Shown: piece by piece, positions 12,606 to 20,285 of the stretch
How the letters are laid out: each line of letters begins with the position of its first letter
Numbering within the stretch: position 1 is the stretch's first letter
IMG/VR virus record: IMGVR_UViG_3300044911_000590
Location: 1 to 27,558 of that record
DNA length: 27,558 nucleotides
Strand: one strand, 5' to 3'
From: a virus
The notes under the pieces: model-generated
Seen by the model: only the letters and a program-made list of their open reading frames with translations
Told to the model about the DNA's origin: nothing
Database searches by the model: none
Position numbers and translations under genes: made by a program

Positions 12606-13957
12606 AGTCCGTGCCTTTTAGCTAGACGTGCCTGATACACCCGCTCTGCCCAGCCGCGTTTGTAGCCGCGTTGCTGCGCCAGCTTGCGGAGGTCTTCGAG
12701 GGACTGGGCTGTGCCCTGCTCGCGTTTGCGCTCGCGTGTGGTTAGCTCCTGCAGTTCACCCTCGACCACCTTTAGCTCCCTGGTCTCCTGCGGTGCAAAC
12801 ACATGCCCGCAGTCAGAGCACACTTGCGCGGTGCTCATGCTGGTGCTGAAGCACACGGGGCACACCTTGACGCTGGGCGATTGGTCGCGGTCGCGTTTGC
12901 GGGCACCGTCCAGTGTCCAGTCGCGGTCTTCTAGGTGATGGCCTAGCCGCAACGTGTTGCCCACATGGTCCAGCACCACAGCGGTTTTGCCATGGCTTGG
13001 CCTCAGGCAGCGACCGATCATCTGCAGGTGCAAGCTGACCGACTGAGTTGGCCTGAGGAGAATGCACCCGCCGACGCTGGGCACGTCTACACCCTCACCG
13101 ATAAGGCTGCAGGATGTGAGCACCTTGATGCGACCAGTGCCCAGCGCTGTTAACAGGTCTCTGCGCTGGTCGGCGGTCATGGTGCCATCAATGCTGGCGG
13201 CTGGGATGCCCTGGCTCATGAATAGCGCCGCAACCGCTTCGGCATGCGCCACTGAGCAGCAGAAGGCAATAGCGGTCTGACCTGTTAGATGCTTGCGGTA
13301 GTGGCTAACGCAGTCGCCCATGATGGTCCCGACGCGCTCCTCTGCTTGCTTGGCGTCAAAGTCACCCATGCGCTTGCGCAGGCCAGCAGTATCGAACCCC
13401 GGTGGTGCCAGCACACGAGCACTGGCGAGGTAGCCGTTGTCGGTCAGCCACGCAGCGCTGGGGCCCTGCACCATGGCCTGGTAGTGGTCGCCAAGCCCAC
13501 GACCGTCGCCACGGCATGGCGTCGCTGTCACTCCTAAAACGTGCGCTATTTGGAAATGGCGAATGACCGTTGCCCACTGGCCTGCATTGGTGTGGTGTGC
13601 CTCGTCCACCACCAAGAGCTGAAAGAACTCCCCCGGCAGTTTGTGCAGCCTCCGGGCAAGGGTCTGGACTGAAGCAACCTGCACCGCATGGCTTAGGTCC
13701 ATGCTGCGGCCTGCTGCGATGCGGCCATGCGTGACACCCATGCCGGTCAGTGCTCGGCTGGCCTGGTCCAGCAGCTCTGCGCGGTGGACAAGTATGCAGA
13801 CACGGTTGCCCTTTTTGGCGGCAGCTTGGGCGATATAGCTGAAGCACACCGTCTTGCCGCCGCCGGTTGGCAGCACTGCTAGCACTGTGCGCTTGCCGAG
13901 CTGGTACTGCAGGCGGATATCGGTGATGAGTTGTTGCTGGTAGGGGCGGAGGTTCAT
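12602..13957 (-). CDS. Superfamily 2 DEAD/DEAH-box helicase with zinc ribbon
   Basis: Helicase motifs in order: LPTGGGKT (Walker A, 30-36), VVDEAHH (DEAH 118-121), VTATP (143-147), SLIGEGVDVP and QMIGRCLRP (motif VI, 312-320). A four-cysteine zinc ribbon follows (Cys366, 369, 380, 383), then a charged helical tail. The type is that of phage UvsW/RadD-like DNA-remodelling enzymes acting in recombination-dependent replication. It is the first core gene of the minus operon with VRR-NUC, Bet, exonuclease and SSB. An HNH-AP2 gene overlaps its start by 4 nt. Confidence 0.92.
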   Translation of the reverse strand: MNLRPYQQQLITDIRLQYQLGKRTVLAVLPTGGGKTVCFSYIAQAAAKKGNRVCILVHRAELLDQASRALTGMGVTHGRIAAGRSMDLSHAVQVASVQTLARRLHKLPGEFFQLLVVDEAHHTNAGQWATVIRHFQIAHVLGVTATPCRGDGRGLGDHYQAMVQGPSAAWLTDNGYLASARVLAPPGFDTAGLRKRMGDFDAKQAEERVGTIMGDCVSHYRKHLTGQTAIAFCCSVAHAEAVAALFMSQGIPAASIDGTMTADQRRDLLTALGTGRIKVLTSCSLIGEGVDVPSVGGCILLRPTQSVSLHLQMIGRCLRPSHGKTAVVLDHVGNTLRLGHHLEDRDWTLDGARKRDRDQSPSVKVCPVCFSTSMSTAQVCSDCGHVFAPQETRELKVVEGELQELTTRERKREQGTAQSLEDLRKLAQQRGYKRGWAERVYQARLAKRHGL

Positions 13958-14463
13958 AATCCTCTAGCAAAAACTCCGTGCAACTGTTGAGATGCTTTGC
14001 AATAAGCGGCGTGAGCATCCTCTGCCGTATCAAAATATCCAAGATTCTTTTTTACGCCATTTGATTGTATTTGCGCATTCCATTTGTTTTTCGATTTTTT
14101 CCAGCTTACGCCTTTGTAGCCGCTGCTGCTATTTTTTGGAGCGCCGCGATTGCAGGCATTTTCTGTATTACTTGCCAACCGAAGATTAACAAATGAATTG
14201 TCACTTGGATTTGAATTAATGTGGTCAACATGAAAGTCGCCAGGGTCTTCTCCTGTCGCCAATAGCCAAGCCAGTCTTTGCGCTTGATATTTGCGGCCAT
14301 TAATCCTGATGCGCTTGTATCCATTGGCATCAATACAACCAGCTTCGGCTCCTGCAGTTTTTCCTCCTGCAGCCTTTTTCCAAGAAAAAAATCCGGTTTC
14401 CTGATCGTACTGAATAAGTTCTGTAATCACCTCAAGAGGTGGTAATGGGACTGATTTGGTCAT
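13954..14463 (-). CDS. HNH-AP2 homing-type endonuclease, 169 aa
   Basis: It has HNH_3-type sequence (YDQETGFFSWKK, GYKRIRINGRKYQAQRLAW, VDHINSNPSDNSFVNLRL with the catalytic His and Asn), followed by an AP2 DNA-binding domain (SGYKGVSWKKSKNKWNAQI, GYFDTAEDAHAAYCKA). This pairing is classical for free-standing or intron homing endonucleases. The ATG at 14463 is preferred to a GTG at 14520 because it gives the usual family start. The gene is clearly more AT-rich than the helicase it touches, a sign of separate origin. It lies at the divergence point of the two transcription units. Confidence 0.85.
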   Translation of the reverse strand: MTKSVPLPPLEVITELIQYDQETGFFSWKKAAGGKTAGAEAGCIDANGYKRIRINGRKYQAQRLAWLLATGEDPGDFHVDHINSNPSDNSFVNLRLASNTENACNRGAPKNSSSGYKGVSWKKSKNKWNAQIQSNGVKKNLGYFDTAEDAHAAYCKASQQLHGVFARGL

Positions 14464-14531
14464 TGGCACTGCTGGTGGCCTTGCAACCTTAGCAAAAAGC
14501 GCTAGGCTGCGCAAGCCCACCGCTAAAACCC

Positions 14532-14705
14532 ATGGAGCTAGCTCACCCGCTTTCGGTCCAGTTCACGGCTGAACAGCTTGCTTGGCTTGATGCCCGTCGC
14601 GTCGCTGGCTTGTCCCGTAGTGCCGTGCTGCGACTCGTAGTCGAGCAGGCCATGCGCCTTGACAAGCAAGGCCTGCTGCCTGCTACGGGACGCCGCGAGT
14701 CATGA
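14532..14705 (+). CDS. Small RHH-like DNA-binding protein, 57 aa
   Basis: The sequence LSVQFTAEQLAWLDARRVAG then LSRSAVLRLVVEQAMRLD has the strand-helix-helix pattern of ribbon-helix-helix repressors. It is the first gene of the plus-strand replication unit and overlaps the primase start by 4 nt (ATGA), so it may autoregulate the operon or act at the origin. The divergent spacer 14464-14531 upstream holds no convincing promoter. Confidence 0.65.
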   Translation: MELAHPLSVQFTAEQLAWLDARRVAGLSRSAVLRLVVEQAMRLDKQGLLPATGRRES

Positions 14706-16744
14706 GCAGTGACCTGTTGGCGCAGCTCATGAAGCTGCCACGTGACTGGTCTTATGTGCCAGTTGATGGCGAAAAACGGCCATACATCAAGGATTGGCAG
14801 GATGGCCACATCACTCGCGCTCAGCTTGGCAATGAGCTGAAGTCTGGCCGCGCCAAGGCAATTGGCGTTTGTTGCGGCACCCTTAGCGGTGGCCTGCTGT
14901 TCGTTGACCATGACGGCAAGTCCGCGTCGCGGTTGTTCGATGAATGGGGCATCCCGGTCAGCTCGTTGCCGCAGTCTTGGACCGTAACCAGTGGCCGCGA
15001 CGGGCGGTTTCAGATCATTTACCAAGTGCCTCAGCAGTACTGGGCAGACATCCGCACTCGTAAGTACAAAACTGGCGTCATTGACAGCGAAGGCAAGCCC
15101 GAACAGGTTGAGCTGCGCTGGGATGGCTGCCAGTCCGTCATTGCCGGTGCGCACCCGCTTACCTCTGGCTATAGCTGGGTGCCAGGTCGATCGCCAAGCG
15201 ATGTGGACATTGCTGAGGCACCGGCGGATTTGTTAGCGCGGATGCTACGGCAGCCTGTGCAGGCGCCGTTGCCGTTGATGACTGCTGCCGGCAATGACGA
15301 CACAGCGCGGGCGCGGTCATATCTCGAAGCGCTGCAACCCAGCCGCGCTGATGACTATGACCAGTGGCTTGAGGTGGGCATGGCGCTACACAGCGTCGAC
15401 GATGCCCTGCTGGCTGACTGGATCAACTGGTCAGCGCAGTCATCCAAGTTCAAGCCTGGTGACTGCGAACACAAGTGGCGTGGCTTCAAGTCCGGCGGTG
15501 GCATCACCCTTGGCACCCTTGGTCAACTAGCCAAGCAAGATGGTTGGCGCGGCCGGCAGCAACTTGAGCCTGTCCGCCGTGAGCGGCCTGCAAGCAAGCA
15601 GCCGCCGTCAGCGGTGAACCCGCAACTGCAGCCCATGAATGCTGCAGAGCTGCTGAACCTGCTGCGGCACGGCGACAGCGCCTACCGCTACAACACCTTC
15701 ACCCAGCGCATTGAAGTAGACGGCGCTCCCATTGAAGGCGCCGAGCGGTTTTACCTCACCCTGGCAGAGATGGGTTACAAGGTCTCCAAGGAGGTTGCCC
15801 TGGACTGCATTGTGCAGGTGGCTAACGAGTCGCCTTATGACCCGGTTGTCGAGTACCTCGACCGGGTTGCCGCAACCGTTGCGCCTGCTTACATCGAAGC
15901 GCTTTCCACTGGCTACCTGCGACCTAGTGACACACCAGGCACCATCTACGACGAAATGCTAAAGCGCACGCTCATCGGTGCAGTTGCACGTGCCTACAAC
16001 CCTGGTTGCAAGCACGATACCGCTTGCGTGATCATGGGCGACCAAGGCGCTTACAAGTCATCATTCTGGAACTGCCTTGCCGGTGACTTCTTCAGTGATG
16101 CCTTAGGTGATATCAGCTCAAAAGATGACCTGATGGTATTACACCGCTCTTGGATTATGGAGTGGGCAGAGCTTGACCACGTAACCAATCGCAAGCACGC
16201 CGGTCAAGTCAAAGCGTTCCTATCGCAGGCGGTTGATATGTTCCGCGTGCCTTACGGCAAGTCAACTGAAGCATTCCCTAGGCGCGGAATTATTGTTGGC
16301 ACTACTAATCGAACGACCGGCTTTTTGGTGGATGAAACTGGCAACCGGCGGTTCTGGGTCATACCCACAACCAAGACGCAGGCTGACCAAATTGACACCG
16401 CCGCGCTATTACTGGAGCGTGATGCAATATGGTCCGCCGCTGTTGCTGCATACCGCAATGGTGAGACCAGCCGCCTGCCTGCTGACATGGAACGCCTCCT
16501 TGCAAGCGAAAACGAATCTTACGTCGTGGACAATCCTTGGCAGGCTGAAATTGAAGCTTGGTTAAAGAAGAATCCACTTACGGACATTACCACTGAGAAG
16601 TTGCTCACCGATGCCATTAAAAAGCCCGTTGAACGCCAAAGCAGGGGTGATCAGATGCAAGTGGCGGACGTGCTCAAGCGGCTGGGTTACAGGCGTTACC
16701 GAGGCAGTATCGGCGGAAGCAGGGCTTACGTCTACCGGCGGTGA
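14702..16744 (+). CDS. Primase-helicase: prim-pol, PriCT-2 and VirE-type ATPase domains
   Basis: Residues about 10-185 resemble the bifunctional primase/polymerase (prim-pol) domain, with LLFVDHDG (Asp69, Asp71) and TVTSGRDGRFQIIYQVP. The histidine usual after this GG/GR word is absent here. Residues about 203-282 are a PriCT-2 domain (DDYDQWLEVGMALHSV, DCEHKWRGFKSGGGITLGTL). Residues about 380-620 are a VirE/D5-like SF3-type ATPase: Walker A GDQGAYKS (447-453 region), Walker B WIMEWAEL, FPRRGIIVGTTN and ETGNRRFWVIP. It should unwind the origin and lay primers. It is followed directly by a repeat-rich gene-free stretch. The 680-residue length is normal. Confidence 0.9.
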   Translation: MSSDLLAQLMKLPRDWSYVPVDGEKRPYIKDWQDGHITRAQLGNELKSGRAKAIGVCCGTLSGGLLFVDHDGKSASRLFDEWGIPVSSLPQSWTVTSGRDGRFQIIYQVPQQYWADIRTRKYKTGVIDSEGKPEQVELRWDGCQSVIAGAHPLTSGYSWVPGRSPSDVDIAEAPADLLARMLRQPVQAPLPLMTAAGNDDTARARSYLEALQPSRADDYDQWLEVGMALHSVDDALLADWINWSAQSSKFKPGDCEHKWRGFKSGGGITLGTLGQLAKQDGWRGRQQLEPVRRERPASKQPPSAVNPQLQPMNAAELLNLLRHGDSAYRYNTFTQRIEVDGAPIEGAERFYLTLAEMGYKVSKEVALDCIVQVANESPYDPVVEYLDRVAATVAPAYIEALSTGYLRPSDTPGTIYDEMLKRTLIGAVARAYNPGCKHDTACVIMGDQGAYKSSFWNCLAGDFFSDALGDISSKDDLMVLHRSWIMEWAELDHVTNRKHAGQVKAFLSQAVDMFRVPYGKSTEAFPRRGIIVGTTNRTTGFLVDETGNRRFWVIPTTKTQADQIDTAALLLERDAIWSAAVAAYRNGETSRLPADMERLLASENESYVVDNPWQAEIEAWLKKNPLTDITTEKLLTDAIKKPVERQSRGDQMQVADVLKRLGYRRYRGSIGGSRAYVYRR

Positions 16745-17031
16745 TGTCCTACCTAGGTGGGGATGGTGTCCTACCTCAAAATCGCTGAGATCCTTTCCGG
16801 CGCAAGAGGTTTGGGGCAATCATCCCTACCTGCCAGTGTCCTACCTACTTCGCAGAATCCCCTACGCGCCCCTTTCCTTCTCTTCTTTTTATTACTCTTT
16901 AAGAGTAGGAGAGGAAGGTAGGACGGATGCCGAGAACGCCTGCGCTGCATGGGAACTGCCTTGTCCCACTTCTGCCCTACCTGCGTTTTGGGTGGGACAT
17001 GCCCTAATCTGCCGCCTTTGGAGCCCGCCTG
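16745..17031. other. Gene-free, repeat-rich stretch: candidate replication origin
   Basis: Between the primase-helicase and an RHH gene. GTCCTACCT occurs exactly at 16746-16754, 16768-16776 and 16838-16846, and inverted (AGGTAGGAC) at 16916-16924. Near-copies are TCCCTACCT (16823-16831), GTCCCACTT (16963-16971), GCCCTACCT (16974-16982) and inverted GGGTGGGAC (16990-16998). A pyrimidine/AT-rich tract at about 16870-16900 lies between them. Iterons, an AT-rich segment and an adjacent initiator-type helicase together suggest an origin. ORFs crossing this stretch have no protein-like features. Confidence 0.5.
16892..16906. repeat. Palindrome in the AT-rich part of the candidate origin
   Basis: TACTCTTTAAGAGTA is a perfect 7-bp inverted repeat around a single T. 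It is flanked by a CCTTCTCTTC-type tract on the left and GGAGAGGAAGG on the right that can partly pair to enlarge the stem. It could be a cruciform or hairpin at the origin or, less likely without a downstream T-run, a terminator for the primase transcript. Confidence 0.5.
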
Positions 17032-17307
17032 ATGCGTGAAGTCAAAGTCCGTTTTGAAGAGCCTGACCTGTTGGCACTAGACCAGCAGGCCGCAGCGGCT
17101 GGGGTGTCACGTGCGGAGTTGATCCGCAGCAGGGCGTTGGTGTCGAATTGCGACAGTGGCCTTACCGTTGCTGGTTATCACCGGCTAGTGTCCGATGCGA
17201 CCGCTTACCTGCGTGGTGACATTCCGCGACGGATGGTCGAACAGCTCACCGCTTTTGTTGTTACATGGATCTCGTCAACATCTCACCCAAGCAGCAACCA
17301 GTCCTGA
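17032..17307 (+). CDS. RHH (CopG-like) protein, 91 aa
   Basis: REVKVRFEEPDLLALDQQAAA followed by GVSRAELIRSRAL is a clear strand-helix-helix start. The second half (YHRLVSDATAYLRGDIPRRM, VEQLTAFVVTW) is helical and resembles C-terminal parts of small phage and plasmid accessory proteins. It lies directly after the iteron-like stretch, so binding there is a natural hypothesis. The end overlaps the next gene by 43 nt. Confidence 0.7.
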   Translation: MREVKVRFEEPDLLALDQQAAAAGVSRAELIRSRALVSNCDSGLTVAGYHRLVSDATAYLRGDIPRRMVEQLTAFVVTWISSTSHPSSNQS

Positions 17308-17477
17308 ATCGCCTCAGCGACACCATGGACCATGCACTTGCTTATGCCGCCGCAGTCGTGGATAATGCCACCGATGACGGCGTGCCCATACCCGCTGAAT
17401 TGGTCGCCAGCTTTGCTGCTGATTACGACCGCATCATCCTCTACCTCACCCAAGCGGCCAGTGTCGGATCCCGTTGA
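17265..17477 (+). CDS. Small helical hypothetical protein, 70 aa
   Basis: Not recognised. Two helices dominate (VLNRLSDTMDHALAYAAAVV, ELVASFAADYDRIILYL) and the protein is acidic. It overlaps the RHH gene by 43 nt and the DUF3310 gene by 17 nt, consistent with a compact translationally coupled operon. Its place between an origin-like region and the sliding clamp suggests a replication accessory, without direct evidence. Confidence 0.55.
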   Translation: MDLVNISPKQQPVLNRLSDTMDHALAYAAAVVDNATDDGVPIPAELVASFAADYDRIILYLTQAASVGSR

Positions 17478-17664
17478 CCACCCAAGCCACTACACCAGCA
17501 GCAGCATTGAATGCATTGATGCAATCCGCGCAGCACTCACACCAGAGGAATGGCGCGGTTACATCAAAGGCAATGTTATGAAATACTGCTGGCGCGAGAG
17601 GCTTAAGGCTGGCGACATTGACCTAGCCAAGGCTGCTTGGTATCTCACACACCTACACGAATGA
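17461..17664 (+). CDS. DUF3310 protein (phage SaV-like), 67 aa
   Basis: DPVDHPSHYT, SIECIDAIRAALTPEEWRGY, IKGNVMKYCWRERLK and DLAKAAWYLTHL are the family's hallmark words and span the whole protein. DUF3310 proteins are common in phages next to nucleotide and replication genes; their biochemical role is unknown to me. The GTG at 17461 is taken as start because homology begins there; a reading from further upstream would run through the preceding gene in a different frame. It overlaps the clamp gene by 4 nt (ATGA). Confidence 0.85.
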   Translation: MSDPVDHPSHYTSSSIECIDAIRAALTPEEWRGYIKGNVMKYCWRERLKAGDIDLAKAAWYLTHLHE

Positions 17665-18701
17665 AGCTCATTACCACACAGGGCGACCTCGCCCATGCGC
17701 TACGCACCATTGCCCCAGCCATCAGCACCAGCAACAGCCACCCGATCTTGAGCTGCTGCCTGCTTGCTGCCGATGGCGCAACCATGACCATCACCGGCTT
17801 CAACCTGGACCTTGGCATCAGCGTTACGGTCCCCGCAGCTGTAGAGGCATCTGGCACCGTCGCGTTGCCACACAGGCTGCTAGCGGGGCTTGTAAGCCGC
17901 TTTGAGGATGGCGAGGTCCTCACCCTGTCAGATGGGCTCCTGAGCGCCTGTGGGGCCTCCTACGGCCTTGCAGCGATGGATGCGGAGGATTACCCCGCCA
18001 TGCCGGTTGTAGAGGCACCTGGTGCTGAGCTATCGCTATCCGACGGTGTACGCGCCTGCCTGCCGTGTTGCAGTACAGACATCAGCAAGGCCATGCTCTC
18101 CGGCATTCACATGGCAGCCGGCTACATGGAGGCCACTGACGGCCACCGGCTCATGCGTATCCCCGTAGCGCTACCAGACGGCATTGACCTGGTGCTACCC
18201 GCCAGCACGATGAAGCTGCTGCAGGACCGCACCGTCACCGTGGCAGCAGCAGCCGGTCAGGCCGTCATCGATGCCGGTGATGGCATCACCATCTACAGCC
18301 GCATCCTTGATGGCAAGTATCCCAACGTGGCAGCGTTGGTGCCCGCCAGCTTTGAGCACACCATGACCCTGGACCGGCACCGCTTTGCCCGTTCGCTAGA
18401 GCGCGTCGCGCTGATTGCAGAGGCGCATAACTCTGTGGTTAAGCTCACCGCCGGCGCAGGCGCACTGGCCATCACCGCCGAGGCCGATGCCAACAATGGC
18501 AAGGAGCTGATCACCTACGAAGGCACCGCCGCCGGCGCATGGGCGTTCAACGTGCATTACCTGCTTGATGGCCTTAAAGCCATGCGGCAAGCGGAGACTG
18601 TTACAATGTCGGCCAATAGTGCAACAACGCCAGTCGTGCTGAGGCCGACTAGCATGACAGAGCAGACGTATCTCATCATGCCGATTCAAATCCGGGAGTA
18701 A
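17661..18701 (+). CDS. dnaN: DNA polymerase III beta subunit (sliding clamp)
   Basis: The 346-residue protein follows the bacterial beta-clamp over its whole length: an N-terminal domain with LAHALRTIAPAIS and HPILSCCLLAADG, a middle domain with ISKAMLSGIHMAAG and ATDGHRLMRIPV (the clamp word TDGHRL), ILDGKYPNVAALVP, and a C-terminal end EQTYLIMPIQIRE that matches the cleft-forming tail. It would ring duplex DNA and hold a polymerase. No DNA polymerase is visible in the window, so it probably recruits host Pol III. The ATG at 17661 is the start; the longer reading adds residues that belong to the overlapping DUF3310 gene. Confidence 0.92.
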   Translation: MKLITTQGDLAHALRTIAPAISTSNSHPILSCCLLAADGATMTITGFNLDLGISVTVPAAVEASGTVALPHRLLAGLVSRFEDGEVLTLSDGLLSACGASYGLAAMDAEDYPAMPVVEAPGAELSLSDGVRACLPCCSTDISKAMLSGIHMAAGYMEATDGHRLMRIPVALPDGIDLVLPASTMKLLQDRTVTVAAAAGQAVIDAGDGITIYSRILDGKYPNVAALVPASFEHTMTLDRHRFARSLERVALIAEAHNSVVKLTAGAGALAITAEADANNGKELITYEGTAAGAWAFNVHYLLDGLKAMRQAETVTMSANSATTPVVLRPTSMTEQTYLIMPIQIRE

Positions 18702-18705
18702 TACA

Positions 18706-19029
18706 ATGGCGCGTAAAAGCACTAAAGACGAGATCCAAAACCGCGTAAATGAGGTTTATGGATTACTTTTGCGTGCATGGAATCATAATCAAATTGTTCA
18801 ATACGGTTCCGAAAAGTGGGGAATAAGTGAACGTCAAGTGCGTGATTATTTGGCTGAAGCGCGTAAATTAATGGCGCTTGACGCTGAGCTGGAGCGGCCT
18901 CAGTGGCTTGAAGCTGCTTTAGCGCGGCTGCAAGATTACGAGCGCATTGCACGCGAGAACAATCAAGTCGGCCTTGCCATGACTGCAGTAGAGAAGCAAG
19001 CCAGGCTGCTGCGGTTTGAGATGTCGTGA
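18706..19029 (+). CDS. Probable terminase small subunit, 107 aa
   Basis: The N-terminal half contains a helix-turn-helix-like region (NQIVQYGSEKWGISERQVRD) and the C-terminal half is a long helix (EAALARLQDYERIARENNQV, GLAMTAVEKQARLLRFEM), the layout of small terminases that bind pac/cos DNA and assemble as rings. Its place just before the methyltransferase and the large terminase supports this. The first half is AT-richer than its surroundings. The stop overlaps the methyltransferase GTG by 4 nt. Confidence 0.7.
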   Translation: MARKSTKDEIQNRVNEVYGLLLRAWNHNQIVQYGSEKWGISERQVRDYLAEARKLMALDAELERPQWLEAALARLQDYERIARENNQVGLAMTAVEKQARLLRFEMS

Positions 19030-20285
19030 TTCAGTTACTACACGGCGACTGCTTAGAACGGCTGCGCGAGCTGCCGGACTGCAGCGTGGATGCGTGCGTG
19101 ACGGATCCGCCGTATGGGCTGAGCTTCATGGGCAAGGCGTGGGACTACGACGTGCCCACGGTGGAGGTGTGGCGCGAGGTGCTGCGGGTGCTGAAGCCTG
19201 GCGGGCACCTGCTGGCGTTCGCGGGCACCAGGACGCAGCACCGGATGGCGGTGCAGATCGAGGATGCCGGCTTTGAGATCCGCGACATGATCGCGTGGGT
19301 GTATGGGTCGGGGTTTCCGAAATCGCTGGATGTGAGCAAGGCGATCGACAAGCACGGTGGCGCATCGGTCGCATGGTTCGGCCCGTGGTTCCGCAAGTGG
19401 AGGACTGAGCACGGAATCACGCAAAAGCAGGTAGCGGCGCTGTTCCCGAGCAAGACTGGCGGGCTAACTGGCTGCGTGGCCAACTGGGAGCTGGGTTTCA
19501 ATCTGCCAACTCCTGATCAGTTCAACCTGATCCGCGACACCTTTGGGCTGCCGTTCGACAGCATCGAGGCAGCCGAGCGCGAAGTGGTGGGGCAGCAGCG
19601 CGGGACCGTGCTAGCTGTCGCACCCGGCCAAGACAACGACCGCAGCAGCACCACGCTGGACATCACCGCCCCCGCGACCCCTGCCGCGCAGCAATGGGCC
19701 GGCTGGGGCACAGCGCTGAAGCCAGCACTGGAGCCAATCACGGTGGCGCGCAAGCCGCTGATGGGCACGGTGGCGGCGAACGTGCTGGAGCACGGCACCG
19801 GGGCGATCAACGTGGATGGGTGTCGGGTGTCTCACGCGGAACCGTGCCGCATGATGCAGCCATCGCAGGCCAACATCGACAACCCCAGCGATAAGTGCCG
19901 GCAGGCCGGACGCCGCGAGGCTGTGCTGGAGCTAAAGCCAGAAGGCCGCTGGCCGGCGAACCTGATCCATGACGGCAGCGATGAGCCGTGCGAGCTGCTG
20001 GGCGATGCCGCCCGTTTCTTCTACTGCGCCAAGGCCAGCAAGTCTGACCGTGGCGACGGCAACGGGCACCCGACCGTCAAGCCAACCGAGCTGATGCGCT
20101 ATCTGTGCCGACTGGTGACACCACCGGGCGGCGTGGTGCTGGACCCGTTCATGGGCAGCGGCAGCACTGGCAAAGCTGCAGTGCTCGAGGGCTTCCGGTT
20201 TATCGGCATCGAGCGAGAGGCCGAGTATCTGGAGATTGCGCGCCAGCGAGTACAGGCGACTGACATGCAGGGAACGCTGTTGTGA
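19026..20285 (+). CDS. DNA methyltransferase with embedded helix-turn-helix
   Basis: Motif IV TDPPYGLSF (27-30) is near the N-terminus and the SAM-binding motif I LDPFMGSGSTG (375-382) near the C-terminus, with HPTVKPTELMRYL before it. This order fits beta-type N6-adenine or N4-cytosine enzymes. Residues about 118-190 are not part of the usual catalytic fold: WFRKWRTEHGITQKQVAALF and CVANWELGFNLPTPDQFN form an XRE-like helix-turn-helix inserted in the variable region, perhaps the target-recognition domain. The gene lies between the two terminase subunits with 4-nt overlaps on both sides. No restriction partner is visible, so self-protection or regulation is likely. Confidence 0.9.
   Translation: MIQLLHGDCLERLRELPDCSVDACVTDPPYGLSFMGKAWDYDVPTVEVWREVLRVLKPGGHLLAFAGTRTQHRMAVQIEDAGFEIRDMIAWVYGSGFPKSLDVSKAIDKHGGASVAWFGPWFRKWRTEHGITQKQVAALFPSKTGGLTGCVANWELGFNLPTPDQFNLIRDTFGLPFDSIEAAEREVVGQQRGTVLAVAPGQDNDRSSTTLDITAPATPAAQQWAGWGTALKPALEPITVARKPLMGTVAANVLEHGTGAINVDGCRVSHAEPCRMMQPSQANIDNPSDKCRQAGRREAVLELKPEGRWPANLIHDGSDEPCELLGDAARFFYCAKASKSDRGDGNGHPTVKPTELMRYLCRLVTPPGGVVLDPFMGSGSTGKAAVLEGFRFIGIEREAEYLEIARQRVQATDMQGTLL

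Noticed and set aside
13362-14042. 226-codon minus-strand ORF over the helicase start
   Set aside because: Low-complexity His/Arg/Pro/Ala-rich translation of the helicase in another frame.
14543-15154. 203-codon ORF antisense to RHH and primase genes
   Set aside because: Shadow frame; the plus-strand genes have motifs and ATGA coupling.
16611-17039. 142-codon plus-strand ORF across the primase end and the gene-free stretch
   Set aside because: It overlaps the primase in another frame, has no motif, and its open length comes from repeats and GC-rich sequence.
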